Shown here: positions 36,197 to 44,406 of the stretch, in pieces | Position numbering within the stretch: the stretch's first letter is position 1 | Layout of the letters: every line of letters starts with the position of its first letter | Assembly: GCA_021323865.1 (NCBI GenBank) | Contig: JAJPKF010000019.1 | Coordinates: 62,001 to 126,000 of the forward strand | Reading direction: 5' to 3' | Length of the DNA stretch: 64,000 bases | Source: Pseudomonadota bacterium | Lineage (GTDB): Bacteria; Chloroflexota; UBA5177; JAJPKF01 | Made by a program: the position numbers and the translations under genes | The notes under the pieces: generated by a model | Seen by the model: the letters and a program-made list of their open reading frames with translations, nothing else | What the model was told of the DNA's origin: nothing | The model's database searches: none

Positions 36197-37294
36197 CTAT
36201 GAGACCTGCCTGAGATGGATGCCGGAGAGATCCTTGAGACTGCCGCATCCGGCCAGATGCATGTCGAGCTGCAGCTCCGCCCGCAGCATCTCCAGCACCC
36301 GAAGCGCACCCGCCTCTCCATCACAGGCCAGGCCCCAGACGTAGGGCCGCCCGATCATGACCGCCTTCGCACCCAGGATGAGCGCTTTCATGACATCGGT
36401 GCCCCGTCGGACCCCTCCATCCAGCAGGACCTCGCATTGTTTGCCGACAGCCTCCACAATACTGGGCAGGGCGTCAACGGTGGCGATGCACTGGTCCAGC
36501 TGGCGACCTCCGTGATTTGATACGACCACCATCTTGGCGCCATGCTCCACAGCGAGACGAGCATCTTCAGCCGCCAGTAGCCCCTTGATGCCGATTGGCA
36601 ATCGTGTCCTACCGGCAATCCAGTCCACGTCGTCCCAGCTGAGGGCCGGATTCCACAGTGACGAGATGTATGCCGCCAAACCGGAACCTCCGGTCTCGGG
36701 CAGCCGCCGGTAGAGATACTGCAACAGGTTGGCCACCTCCACGCCCTCAGGGAGGGCGAAGCTGTTTCGCTCATCCGCCTCCCGGCGACCCGCAATGGGC
36801 ATGTCGACGGTGATAATGATGGCGCCGGCGCCGGCGGCTTCGGCACGCTGGACGAGGTCGAGTGTCACCGACCGATCCGAGTAGCAGTAGAGCTGGAACC
36901 ACCACGCACCGGCATACTCGGCTACCTCCTCGATGGTTCGGGTAGCCAGGGTGCTGAGCGAGAAGATGGTGCCGGCTCGCTTGGCGGCGGCTGCCGAGGC
37001 GATCTCGCCGTCCGGACAGCAGAGCCGTTGAAAGCTGACCGGCGAGCAGAGTATCGGCATGGAGACCTGCTCGTCGAGAACCGTGACGCTCAGGTCGACC
37101 GCGTCGACTCCGCGCAGCATACGGGGAACGATGCGCCATCGTTGGAAGGCTTCGCGGTTGCCGCGAAGGGTGTTCTCGTCGCCGGAGCCACCCGCGATGT
37201 AGTCATAGTGCGAGGGAGGCAGCCGGCCGCGAGCCAGCTCCTGGTATTCCTCCAGGTTGAGGCCGGCGGCGACTTCCAAGGGGGCCTCGGCCAT
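36197..37294 (-). CDS. FMN-dependent alpha-hydroxy-acid oxidase/dehydrogenase
   Basis: The 365-residue protein is a full-length member of the glycolate oxidase/lactate dehydrogenase (LldD-type) TIM-barrel family. Landmarks are YDYIAGGSGDENTLRGNREAF at the N-terminus, PILCSPVSFQRLCCPDGE (FMN contacts), WFQLYCYSDRSVTLDLVQRAE, GIKGLLAAEDARLAVEHGA (Lys to FMN) and VVSNHGGRQLDQ with the catalytic His-Gly-Gly-Arg. EVLLDGGVRRGTDVMKALILGAKAVMIGRPYVWGLA binds the FMN phosphate. It oxidises an L-2-hydroxy acid; which one is not predictable. It is divergent from the formate dehydrogenase section. Confidence 0.9.
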   Translation of the reverse strand: MAEAPLEVAAGLNLEEYQELARGRLPPSHYDYIAGGSGDENTLRGNREAFQRWRIVPRMLRGVDAVDLSVTVLDEQVSMPILCSPVSFQRLCCPDGEIASAAAAKRAGTIFSLSTLATRTIEEVAEYAGAWWFQLYCYSDRSVTLDLVQRAEAAGAGAIIITVDMPIAGRREADERNSFALPEGVEVANLLQYLYRRLPETGGSGLAAYISSLWNPALSWDDVDWIAGRTRLPIGIKGLLAAEDARLAVEHGAKMVVVSNHGGRQLDQCIATVDALPSIVEAVGKQCEVLLDGGVRRGTDVMKALILGAKAVMIGRPYVWGLACDGEAGALRVLEMLRAELQLDMHLAGCGSLKDLSGIHLRQVS

Positions 37295-37464
37295 TGCCTT
37301 TCATCCTACGGAACCCACGAACGGTTGCGTCAAGACTACTGCTGGTCAGCATTGGACATCGAAACGGCGGTCGCGCGCGGGGCTCCGCTCGAGTTCGAGG
37401 CGGTGGGCCCGGAGACGGGAGACTGACAATCCAGCCGATAGAGAATGGATCTGTGGAACAAGAG

Positions 37465-37692
37465 ATGCGGGTGCTCGAGCTGCGACCGGACGATGGTCCG
37501 CCCGAGGACCGCTACGCGCTCGATCTTATGGCCGCACTGGTAGGCCACAGCGGTGTGGAGGGCATAACCCGAAGCGCTGACGGCGGATTGATACTGCGCT
37601 ACGATCCGGACCTCTGTGGTGAAAAGACGCTTCGAAGTGTGGTGGAAGGGAGCGGTTACGGCTCATGGCTGCCGTCCTACCGCACCCGGTAG
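37465..37692 (+). CDS. small HMA-fold-like protein preceding fdhD
   Basis: ATG 37465 (or GTG 37453) opens a 75-residue protein; the track's longer 132-aa version starts in a low-quality stretch. The core YALDLMAALVGHSGVEGITRSADGGLILRYDPDLCGEKTLRSVVEGSGYGSWL has the beta-alpha-beta-beta-alpha-beta rhythm of heavy-metal-associated (HMA) domains. It includes the GVEGI..., ILRYDPD and VVEGSGYG landmarks, but the metal-binding CxxC is absent. A single Cys remains. It overlaps fdhD by 28 bases, so it is probably translated with it. The role is unknown; an accessory in the formate dehydrogenase unit is an inference from position. Confidence 0.5.
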   Translation: MRVLELRPDDGPPEDRYALDLMAALVGHSGVEGITRSADGGLILRYDPDLCGEKTLRSVVEGSGYGSWLPSYRTR

Positions 37693-38543
37693 ACGCGGAG
37701 ACGGTCCTTACCGACCCCGTAGAAGTTCCCGATGTGTCGATATGCACCGCTGAGTCCCTGCAGCTCCGCACCGACCTGGTAGCACCGGAGGAGCCGCTGC
37801 AGATCCGGTTGGCGGGATGCGATCTGTCCGTCACCATGCGATCTCCGGGGGATGACTTTGATCTCGTCATTGGGTTTCTGCTCTCGGAAGGGATCATCGA
37901 CGACTCCTCCCAGATCGCCTCGATTCGCTTCTGCCCTGATGCCGACGGCGCGCTGAGTCAGAACATCGTCAACGTCAATCTCGCCTCTTCTGGTCATGTG
38001 CAAGGCATTGAACCCCGACCGTTCCGAGCCAACAGCAGCTGTGGCGTCTGCGGACGGACGACGATCGATGATCTGCTGGCGCAGACATCGCCCCTGGCCA
38101 CCGGTCCTCTGGTCTCATTTCAGACGCTGGCCAGCCTTCCCGCCCTTCTATCGGAGCGCCAGCCGCTGTTTCACGCCACCGGCGGAATCCATGCCGCCGG
38201 GCTGTTTTCGCATATCGGCAGATTACTTGTGGTCCGGGAGGACATCGGCCGCCACAACGCCGTGGACAAGGTTATCGGACACGCCGCCAGAACCGGGCTG
38301 GATCCAGGCTCCGGGATGCTTCTGGTGAGTGGACGGGTTTCCTTCGAGGTGGTGCAGAAGGCGCTCCGTGCCGGGATTGCTGTGGTTGCGGCCGTCTCCG
38401 CGCCGTCCAGCCTGGCGGTCGCGCTGGCTCGATCCGCCGGGATGACGCTGGTCGGTTTCTTGCGAGAGGGACGATGCAACATCTACGCCGGTCAGGAGCG
38501 GGTTGTGTTCGGCTGGAGTGAGACGGCCGGCGGGGTGAACTGA
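37665..38543 (+). CDS. fdhD: formate dehydrogenase accessory sulfurtransferase FdhD
   Basis: FdhD transfers sulfur from a cysteine desulfurase to the molybdenum cofactor of formate dehydrogenase. At 292 residues it is full length. The essential cysteine pair is in RANSSCGVCGRTTIDDL (about 125). Other family motifs are EEPLQIRLAGCDLSVTMRSPGDDFDLVIGFLLSEGII, FHATGGIHAAGLF, VREDIGRHNAVDKVIGHAA and LLVSGRVSFEVVQKALRAGIAVVAAVSAPSSLAVALARSAGMTLVGFLR. It lies 5 bases before fdhA, as expected for coordinated maturation. Confidence 0.95.
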   Translation: MAAVLPHPVDAETVLTDPVEVPDVSICTAESLQLRTDLVAPEEPLQIRLAGCDLSVTMRSPGDDFDLVIGFLLSEGIIDDSSQIASIRFCPDADGALSQNIVNVNLASSGHVQGIEPRPFRANSSCGVCGRTTIDDLLAQTSPLATGPLVSFQTLASLPALLSERQPLFHATGGIHAAGLFSHIGRLLVVREDIGRHNAVDKVIGHAARTGLDPGSGMLLVSGRVSFEVVQKALRAGIAVVAAVSAPSSLAVALARSAGMTLVGFLREGRCNIYAGQERVVFGWSETAGGVN

Positions 38544-38548
38544 CCGAC

Positions 38549-41500
38549 ATGGGACAGGGCGGCCGGCGCCTTCACGCCCTTCGGTCTCACATCGGCGTGG
38601 TGCCGGATCGACCCATCAGCCGCGAGACACGGGAGACTCGGTCCCGGCTCTATGACGCCGAGATGGGCATCAGTGTCTGTCCGTACTGTGCGGTCGGCTG
38701 CTCACAGCGGGTCTACCACCGAGAGGGGAGGCTCCTGAGCATCGAGGGGAATGAGGATAGCTTCATCAACCGTGGGACGCTCTGTCCCAAGGGCTCCGCG
38801 ACCTCTGGACTGGTGCAGAATGAGCACCGCCTCACGGGAGTGCGCTATCGCGCTCCATACAGTGACCGGTGGGAGGATAAGCCGCTCGACTGGGCTATGG
38901 ACCGCATCGCCGACCGCGTGAAGCACACTCGCGACCGAAGCTTCGTTCACAAGACCCCAGACGGCCGTGTGGTCAATCGCATGACGTCGATTGCCCATCT
39001 GGGGGGCGCCACGCTCGACAACGAGGAGAACTACCTGATCAAGAAGCTGTTCACGGCTGGTCTGGGCATGGTCTTCGTGGAGAACCAGGCACGTATATGA
39101 CACAGCTCCACAGTGCCCGGTCTGGGTGCTCGCTTAGGACGAGGCGGAGCCACCACTGCCGAGAACGACCTGGCCAACTCGGACTGCATCGTGATTATGG
39201 GCTCGAACATGGCGGAAAACCATCCCGTGTGCTTCCGCTTCGTTACGCAAGCCCGGGAACGCGGCGCCAGGATCATCCATATCGATCCACGCTTCTCACG
39301 AACCTCGGCCCTGGCGGACCAGTATGTGCGCATCCGTCCAGGATCCGATCTCGTCTTTCTCGGCGCCCTGGTGAACTATGTGGTCCAGAACGAGCGCTAC
39401 TTTCGTGAGTACGTCGAGGCCTACACCAACGCCTCCACCCTTGTTGGGCGTGACTTCCGGGACACGGAGGATCTCGATGGCCTGTTCTCGGGCTTCGACC
39501 TCGATTCCCGAGGCTACGACAACACGAGCTGGCAGTACCAAGGAGAGAAGGCGCCCCCCTCGCCGAACATGCACCGACAGTTCAGCAGTATGGCGTACAG
39601 CCAGCGAGTCGGCAATCTGGCCACGGAATGGCCGCCGAAACGCGACCCGAGCATGCAGGACCCCCACTGCGTGTTTCAGATCGTCAAGCGGCACTTCTCC
39701 CGGTATACGCCGGAGATGGTGGAAGAAACCTGTGGCGTCCCGGTCGATGCCTTCGTGCGGGTCGCCGAGGCGATGTGTGACAACTCGGGACGCGAGCGGA
39801 CGACGGCCTTCTGCTATGCCGTCGGATGGACGCAGCACAGCAAAGGGCCGCAGATCATCTCGTGCTGCGCCCTCCTGCAGCTCCTTTTAGGCAACATCGG
39901 CCGGCCCGGCGGAGGCATCATGGCGCTTCGGGGCCATGCGAGCATCCAAGGCTCGACGGACATTCCCACGCTCTACGACATTCTGCCGGGGTATCTGGCC
40001 ATGCCCAACACCTTTGACCGGCACGAGAACCTGGCCGACTATCTGGAGAGCGAGACGCCCAAGACGGGCTACTGGAATAACCTCCCTAAGTTCATGGTCT
40101 CGCTGCTCAAGGCCTACTATGGCGAAGCGGCCGACGGTGCCAATGGGTTCTGCTACGACCTCTTGCCCAAGATCAGCGGCGATTACTCGACGTTCCCCAT
40201 GTTTCTGGCCATGGAGGCAGGCGCGCTTGAGGGGCTGTTTGTCATGGGCCAGAACCCGGTCGTCGGCGGCATGGATACCCAGTTCATGCGGCGATGTCTG
40301 GGCAAGCTCGACTGGCTGGTCGTGCGCGATCTCTTTCCGATAGAAACGGCCGAATTTTGGAACAGCACGCCGGGCTCGTCGCCCGAGGACATAAAGACCG
40401 AGGTGTTCCTGATGCCGGCCGCGATTGTGGCCGAGAAGGACGGCACCTTCACCAACACCCAACGCCTGATTCAGTGGCACGACAAGACACTCGAGCCGCC
40501 TGGTGACGCAACCACCGAGCCCTGGTTTCTTCACCACCTTTACCTCCGGTTGCGCCGGGTGTCCGAGGGCGACGACTCGCCCGCCGCCCGACAGCTGTTG
40601 CAGCTGAGCTGGCCGTACCCGGTTGAAGGTCCACGCGATGAGCCGGTGGTCGAATCCGTGCTCAAGGAGATCAATGGTTACCGGGCCGCGGGTGGCGAGC
40701 TGATCGACGGATTCGCGGCCTGTAAGGACGACGGTTCAACCGCCTGCGGCTGCTGGATCTACAGCGGCGTCTATCCGCAGGATGGCCACAACCGGGCTCG
40801 GAGCCGCATCAGCGACGAGGATTACTCCCTCGGCTGGGGGTTCGCCTGGCCGGCAAATCGGCGCATCCTCTACAACAGAGCCTCTGCCGATCCGCAGGGA
40901 CGGCCTTGGTCCGAGCGAAAGAAGCTCATTTGGTGGGATGCCGATCAGCGCTGCTGGACCGGGCTGGATGTGCCGGACTTTCCCATAGACAAGCCGCCCG
41001 ACGCTCCGGCCCAGAGCAACGGCACGGGGCTCGATGCGCTTTCGGGAAGCGATCCGTTCATCATGATGGGAGACGGGAAAGGCTGGCTCTATGCCCCTGC
41101 GGGGCTGCGTGATGGACCGCTGCCCACGCACTATGAGGCATTCGAATCGCCGAGCGCCAACCGGCTGTATCGGCAGCGCACCAATCCTCCCACAAGGATG
41201 TGGCCTCGTTCGGGAAATCGAATCGCATCCGGTTCCGACTCGCGATTTCCCTACATCGCGACAACCTACCGTCTAACCGAACATCACACCGCCGGGGGCA
41301 TGAGCCGCTGGCTCCCCTGGCTCGCCGAGCTGCAGCCGCAGTTCTTTGTCGAAGTCAGCCCCAGTCTGGCACGGTCGATCGGCATCGAAAACGGGGCGTG
41401 GGTAACCATCTCAACGGTTCGAGCCGAGATCGAGGCACGGGCGCTGGTGACCGAACGGATGCAGCCGATCTCTCAGGGAGGCCGAATGGTGGAGATGGTG

Positions 41501-41644
41501 GGGATTCCATATCACTGGGGTGAGGCAGGCATAACCACAGGTGACGTGGGGAACGATCTCACCTCGATGCTTGGGGAGCCGAATGTCTCCATTGAAGAAG
41601 TGAAGGCATTCATGTGTGACGTACGCCGGGGCCGGCGGGCATGA
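38549..41644 (+). CDS. fdhA: selenocysteine-containing formate dehydrogenase alpha subunit (UGA at 39098-39100 read as Sec)
   Basis: The track shows two ORFs in the same frame, split by TGA at 39098. The sequence across it, ENQARI-TGA-HSSTVPGLGARLGRGG, is exactly the formate dehydrogenase active-site segment where others have Sec or Cys (ARV-U-HGPTV). The gene is therefore one 1031-residue selenoprotein with Sec184. The N-terminal [4Fe-4S] site is CPYCAVGC...LCPKG (about 44-80). Molybdopterin domains follow (IVIMGSNMAENHP, RPGGGIMALRGHASIQGSTD, MGQNPVVGG), and the C-terminal dinucleotide-binding domain ends EMVGIPYHWGEAG. It oxidises formate to CO2, passing electrons to FdhB. No Tat leader is present. 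The stop overlaps fdhB (ATGA). Confidence 0.93.
39101..39130 (+). promoter_or_regulatory. bacterial SECIS-like element for Sec insertion in fdhA
   Basis: Eleven bases after the UGA, AGTGCCC (39112-39118) pairs with GGGTGCT (39124-39130) around the loop GGTCT. The spacing and the GGUCU apical loop mirror the E. coli fdhF SECIS (loop AGGUCU). The element lies inside the coding sequence, where bacterial SelB expects it. Confidence 0.85.
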
Positions 41645-42450
41645 CCGAGCTGGCGAATCCCGGTGAACGCCTCGGGTTCTTCACGGACACCTCCGTCTGC
41701 ATCGGTTGCAAGGCCTGTGAGGTGGCCTGCAAGCAGTGGAACCAGCTTCCGATGGACGGCCTGGAGTGGGAGGGATCGAGCTACGACAACACCAGACGGC
41801 TGAGCGGGACGACCTGGCGGCACGTTACCTTCAATGAGCTACCGGGGAGTGGGGGAGCCGGCGCCCAGACAGACTGGCTCATGATGAGCGACGTCTGCAA
41901 GCACTGCACGCACGCCGGCTGCCTCGAGGCGTGTCCAACCGGTGCCATCGTCCGCACCGAGTTCAACACGGTCCTCATCCAACAGGACATCTGCAACGGA
42001 TGCGGCTACTGCATCACGGCCTGTCCTTTCGGCGTCATTGACGCCAATCTGGGTAGTGACGGTGACGGGAAGGCGCACAAGTGCACGTTGTGTTACGACC
42101 GGCTGCGGGATGGAATGGAGCCGGCCTGCGCGAAGGCCTGCCCGACAGATTCCATCCAATTCGGCAACGTTGAAGAGCTGCGGGAGCGAGCTGAAGCACG
42201 TGTGGAGGCGCTTCGGTCAAAGGGTCTCGACGCTTATATCTATGGTGGCGAAGAAGTAGGAGGAACCAACGGAATCGGCGATCTCAACGCCTTCTTCCTC
42301 CTTCTCGACCGGCCCCAGCGCTACAATCTCCCCTCGCGTCCCAGTCTGCCGCAGAAGCGGACGCTCCCCGGACTGGTGAGTTTGGCGGGAGCAGCTCTTG
42401 TGATAACGATCGGCGCGATGTGGGCCATGTTGCCCGCGGACGAGGGCTAA
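41641..42450 (+). CDS. fdhB: formate dehydrogenase iron-sulfur subunit
   Basis: The 269-residue protein is a four-cluster ferredoxin-like electron-transfer subunit. Cysteine groups in order are VCIGCKACEVACKQWN (about 20), DVCKHCTHAGCLEACPTGAI (about 88), ICNGCGYCITACPFGVID (about 118) and CTLCYDRLRDGMEPACAKACPTDSI (about 143). A single transmembrane segment near the C-terminus (LVSLAGAALVITIGAMWAML) anchors it, as in FdnH/FdoH-type subunits. It passes electrons from FdhA to the membrane subunit. It starts within the fdhA stop (ATGA) and ends overlapping the next start by one base (TAATG). Confidence 0.93.
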   Translation: MTELANPGERLGFFTDTSVCIGCKACEVACKQWNQLPMDGLEWEGSSYDNTRRLSGTTWRHVTFNELPGSGGAGAQTDWLMMSDVCKHCTHAGCLEACPTGAIVRTEFNTVLIQQDICNGCGYCITACPFGVIDANLGSDGDGKAHKCTLCYDRLRDGMEPACAKACPTDSIQFGNVEELRERAEARVEALRSKGLDAYIYGGEEVGGTNGIGDLNAFFLLLDRPQRYNLPSRPSLPQKRTLPGLVSLAGAALVITIGAMWAMLPADEG

Positions 42451-43370
42451 TGATGATTTCGGCTGGAGAGGAGACGTACCACGGCATTCCGCCCATCCGT
42501 GCGCCTCATTGGCGGTGGCTAGTGGCGGCCTACTTCTTCTTCGGGGGCATTGGAGGGGGGGCGTCGAGCCTGGGCGCGCTGGCCGCCTTCCGAGGGCCAG
42601 AGCTGCTGCCACTGGTTCGTCCGGCGCGCTACCTGAGCGCCGCCACGCTTGCCGTCTGCCCGGTCCTCCTCACGCTTGATCTGGGGCGTCCGGAACGTGC
42701 CCACCATATGTTTCGGATCGTCAAGCTCAAATCGCCCATGTCTCTCGGCTCTTGGGCACTCCTGCTCCTGGGGCTCATGTCCGGTCTCCTGGCACTCGTT
42801 CAGCTTCGAAGCGACGCCCTGAAGCGTGAAGCTCCACGCTCCCTGAGCCGGATTCTGGGGCTCATGCTGCTGCCCTTTGGGTTGTTTGTATCCGGATACA
42901 CGGGTCTTCTGCTGGCCGTGTCCAATGTGCCGATTTGGGCTCGCGGCTACCGTTTGTTGGGGCCGACCTTCATGGCCTCGGCATTCTCCAGCGCGTCGGC
43001 TATCCTGGCGCTGCTGCTCTGGGGGAGCGGTGACGCGGGCGCCGCCAGTCGGAACGTCTTGCGACGAGCGGAAGGACTTTTTCTGCTCACTGAGCTGGCG
43101 CTACTTTGCGGTTGGCTCAAGAGTGTTGGGTCGGCTCGCCGGCCTTTGACACGCGGGCGTCTCGGGCTCGTATTCTGGCCGGTTACGGTCGTGGGTGGTC
43201 TGCTGGTCCCCCTGATCCTCAACCGGACAGCCCGCGGCAATCGCTTGAGTCTCCGATGGGCGGGCCCGCTGCTGGTGCTGGTTGGATCGTTTAGTCTTCG
43301 CACCCTGATTCTTCTGGCAGGCCATGAATCGGCCGACCGGCCCCAGGACTATTTCGACATGACCAAGTGA
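42450..43370 (+). CDS. nrfD: NrfD/PsrC-type membrane subunit of the formate dehydrogenase complex
   Basis: From ATG 42450 (sharing the A of the fdhB TAA) the protein is 306 residues with about eight to nine hydrophobic helices. Examples are WRWLVAAYFFFGGIGGGASSLGALAAF, GSWALLLLGLMSGLLALVQL and GLMLLPFGLFVSGYTGLLLAVS. The N-terminal pattern and LDLGRPERAHHMFRIVKLKSPMSLGSWALL are typical of the NrfD/PsrC family, which binds quinone and carries no haem. Here it replaces the cytochrome b (FdnI) subunit of E. coli-type enzymes. It would transfer formate electrons to the quinone pool. The track's earlier start at 42420 lies within fdhB. Confidence 0.88.
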   Translation: MMISAGEETYHGIPPIRAPHWRWLVAAYFFFGGIGGGASSLGALAAFRGPELLPLVRPARYLSAATLAVCPVLLTLDLGRPERAHHMFRIVKLKSPMSLGSWALLLLGLMSGLLALVQLRSDALKREAPRSLSRILGLMLLPFGLFVSGYTGLLLAVSNVPIWARGYRLLGPTFMASAFSSASAILALLLWGSGDAGAASRNVLRRAEGLFLLTELALLCGWLKSVGSARRPLTRGRLGLVFWPVTVVGGLLVPLILNRTARGNRLSLRWAGPLLVLVGSFSLRTLILLAGHESADRPQDYFDMTK

Positions 43371-43458
43371 CTTGGGGAGGCCGCGAATCCTGTGTTTAGG
43401 ATGAGGTGTGGCTCGTAGCAGATCGTGGCGTGTCAAGAGGCACGCTGCACGCTGATTC

Positions 43459-43821
43459 ATGCCCAGCGGCCGGGTGCTGGTTGTCGACGACGATGCCGGA
43501 ATCCAGGAGTTGCTGGCGCTTGCTCTGACGAGCGAAGGCTACGAAGTTCTGGTGGCGAGGGACGGACTCGACGCCTTGGAGAAGCTTGAGGGCTTCATCC
43601 CCGATGTCATCATCCTTGACCTGATGATGCCCAGGATGGATGGATTGGCGTTCGGTGAGGTTCTGCGTGAACGGGGACTGCGGGGACGAATCCCCATCCT
43701 CGTGTTGTCGGCTGCCGCCGGAGGCCACGATACCGTGGCTCAGCTCAAACCCGAGGCATATGTCGATAAGCCCTTCAGCCTGCCCGACTTTCTACAGAAA
43801 GTCGCTCAGCTGGCTGCCTAA
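43459..43821 (+). CDS. single-domain CheY-like response regulator
   Basis: The 120-residue protein is a stand-alone receiver domain. The acidic pocket is VLVVDDDAGIQ (about 6-16), the phosphoacceptor Asp is in DVIILDLMMPRMDGLAFGE (about 53), the Ser/Thr switch is in PILVLSAAAG (about 81) and the Lys in EAYVDKPFSLPDFLQKV (about 103). No output domain is attached, so it should act through protein contacts or a phosphorelay. No histidine kinase gene is adjacent. It follows the formate dehydrogenase operon by 88 bases; no functional link is evident. Confidence 0.9.
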   Translation: MPSGRVLVVDDDAGIQELLALALTSEGYEVLVARDGLDALEKLEGFIPDVIILDLMMPRMDGLAFGEVLRERGLRGRIPILVLSAAAGGHDTVAQLKPEAYVDKPFSLPDFLQKVAQLAA

Positions 43822-43828
43822 GCCGCGT

Positions 43829-44365
43829 TCAAGCTCCGACGCTCATCGGCTGTGGCGAATCGGCATGGACGATTTCCACCGCGTCGCCAACCTGGATGGG
43901 GCCAGAGGTCAACACCCTCCCGAGCGCTCCTTGATGGCCGCCCTGCATTGCCTCTCGGAGTCCGGTGCAGATCAGGTCCATCGCGAAGCAGGGCTTGCGC
44001 TCAATGGCGACCACCACTTCGGGACCACCGGCAAAGCGTAGTTTGGCGCCGGTTAGGGCCGGCAGGTGCACGTCTCCGGCCAGGATGATCTGCGCCTTGA
44101 CCAGCTCCCGCGGTATTGGCCCAAACCGGCGTTCCAGCCTCCAGATGGTGCCCTCGTCTATCAGGCTTAGCTGACGGTTTCGCTCCCGGCCCTCGGGTGG
44201 CTTGCGGGAGTACCGGGGGTCCTGTCGTATGCCCATGCTTTCGACTACGTCGACACCGTTGACCGAAATCATAGGAGTTGGTTCGAGGTCTTCGGGAACC
44301 GATCCGCGGGGACCATGAACATAGAGTGCCGCTACGGCGGTTTGGACTACGCGCTCAGATGCCAT
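43829..44365 (-). CDS. MOSC-domain protein
   Basis: At 178 residues this is a compact MOSC (molybdenum cofactor sulfurase C-terminal) domain protein. Landmarks are the RQLSLIDEGTIWRLE strand-turn region, AQIILAGDVHLPALTGAKLRFAGGPEVVVAIERKPC with the conserved Cys (about 133), DLICTGLREAMQGGHQGALGRVLTSGPIQVGDAVEIV at the C-terminus. MOSC proteins deliver sulfur or carry molybdenum cofactor; YiiM-type members reduce hydroxylated purines. With formate dehydrogenase and FdhD nearby, a role in molybdenum-cofactor enzymes is plausible but not proven. It converges with the response regulator gene 7 bases away. Confidence 0.85.
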   Translation of the reverse strand: MASERVVQTAVAALYVHGPRGSVPEDLEPTPMISVNGVDVVESMGIRQDPRYSRKPPEGRERNRQLSLIDEGTIWRLERRFGPIPRELVKAQIILAGDVHLPALTGAKLRFAGGPEVVVAIERKPCFAMDLICTGLREAMQGGHQGALGRVLTSGPIQVGDAVEIVHADSPQPMSVGA

Positions 44366-44406
44366 AGTGCGATTATCTCAGAACTCGGGCGCTCTGTTTG
44401 TTTGGC

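Noticed and set aside
38549-39112. Formate dehydrogenase alpha as a frameshifted or nonsense pseudogene
   Set aside because: Both halves are in the same frame, the only interruption is a TGA at the known Sec position, and a SECIS-like hairpin follows at the right distance.
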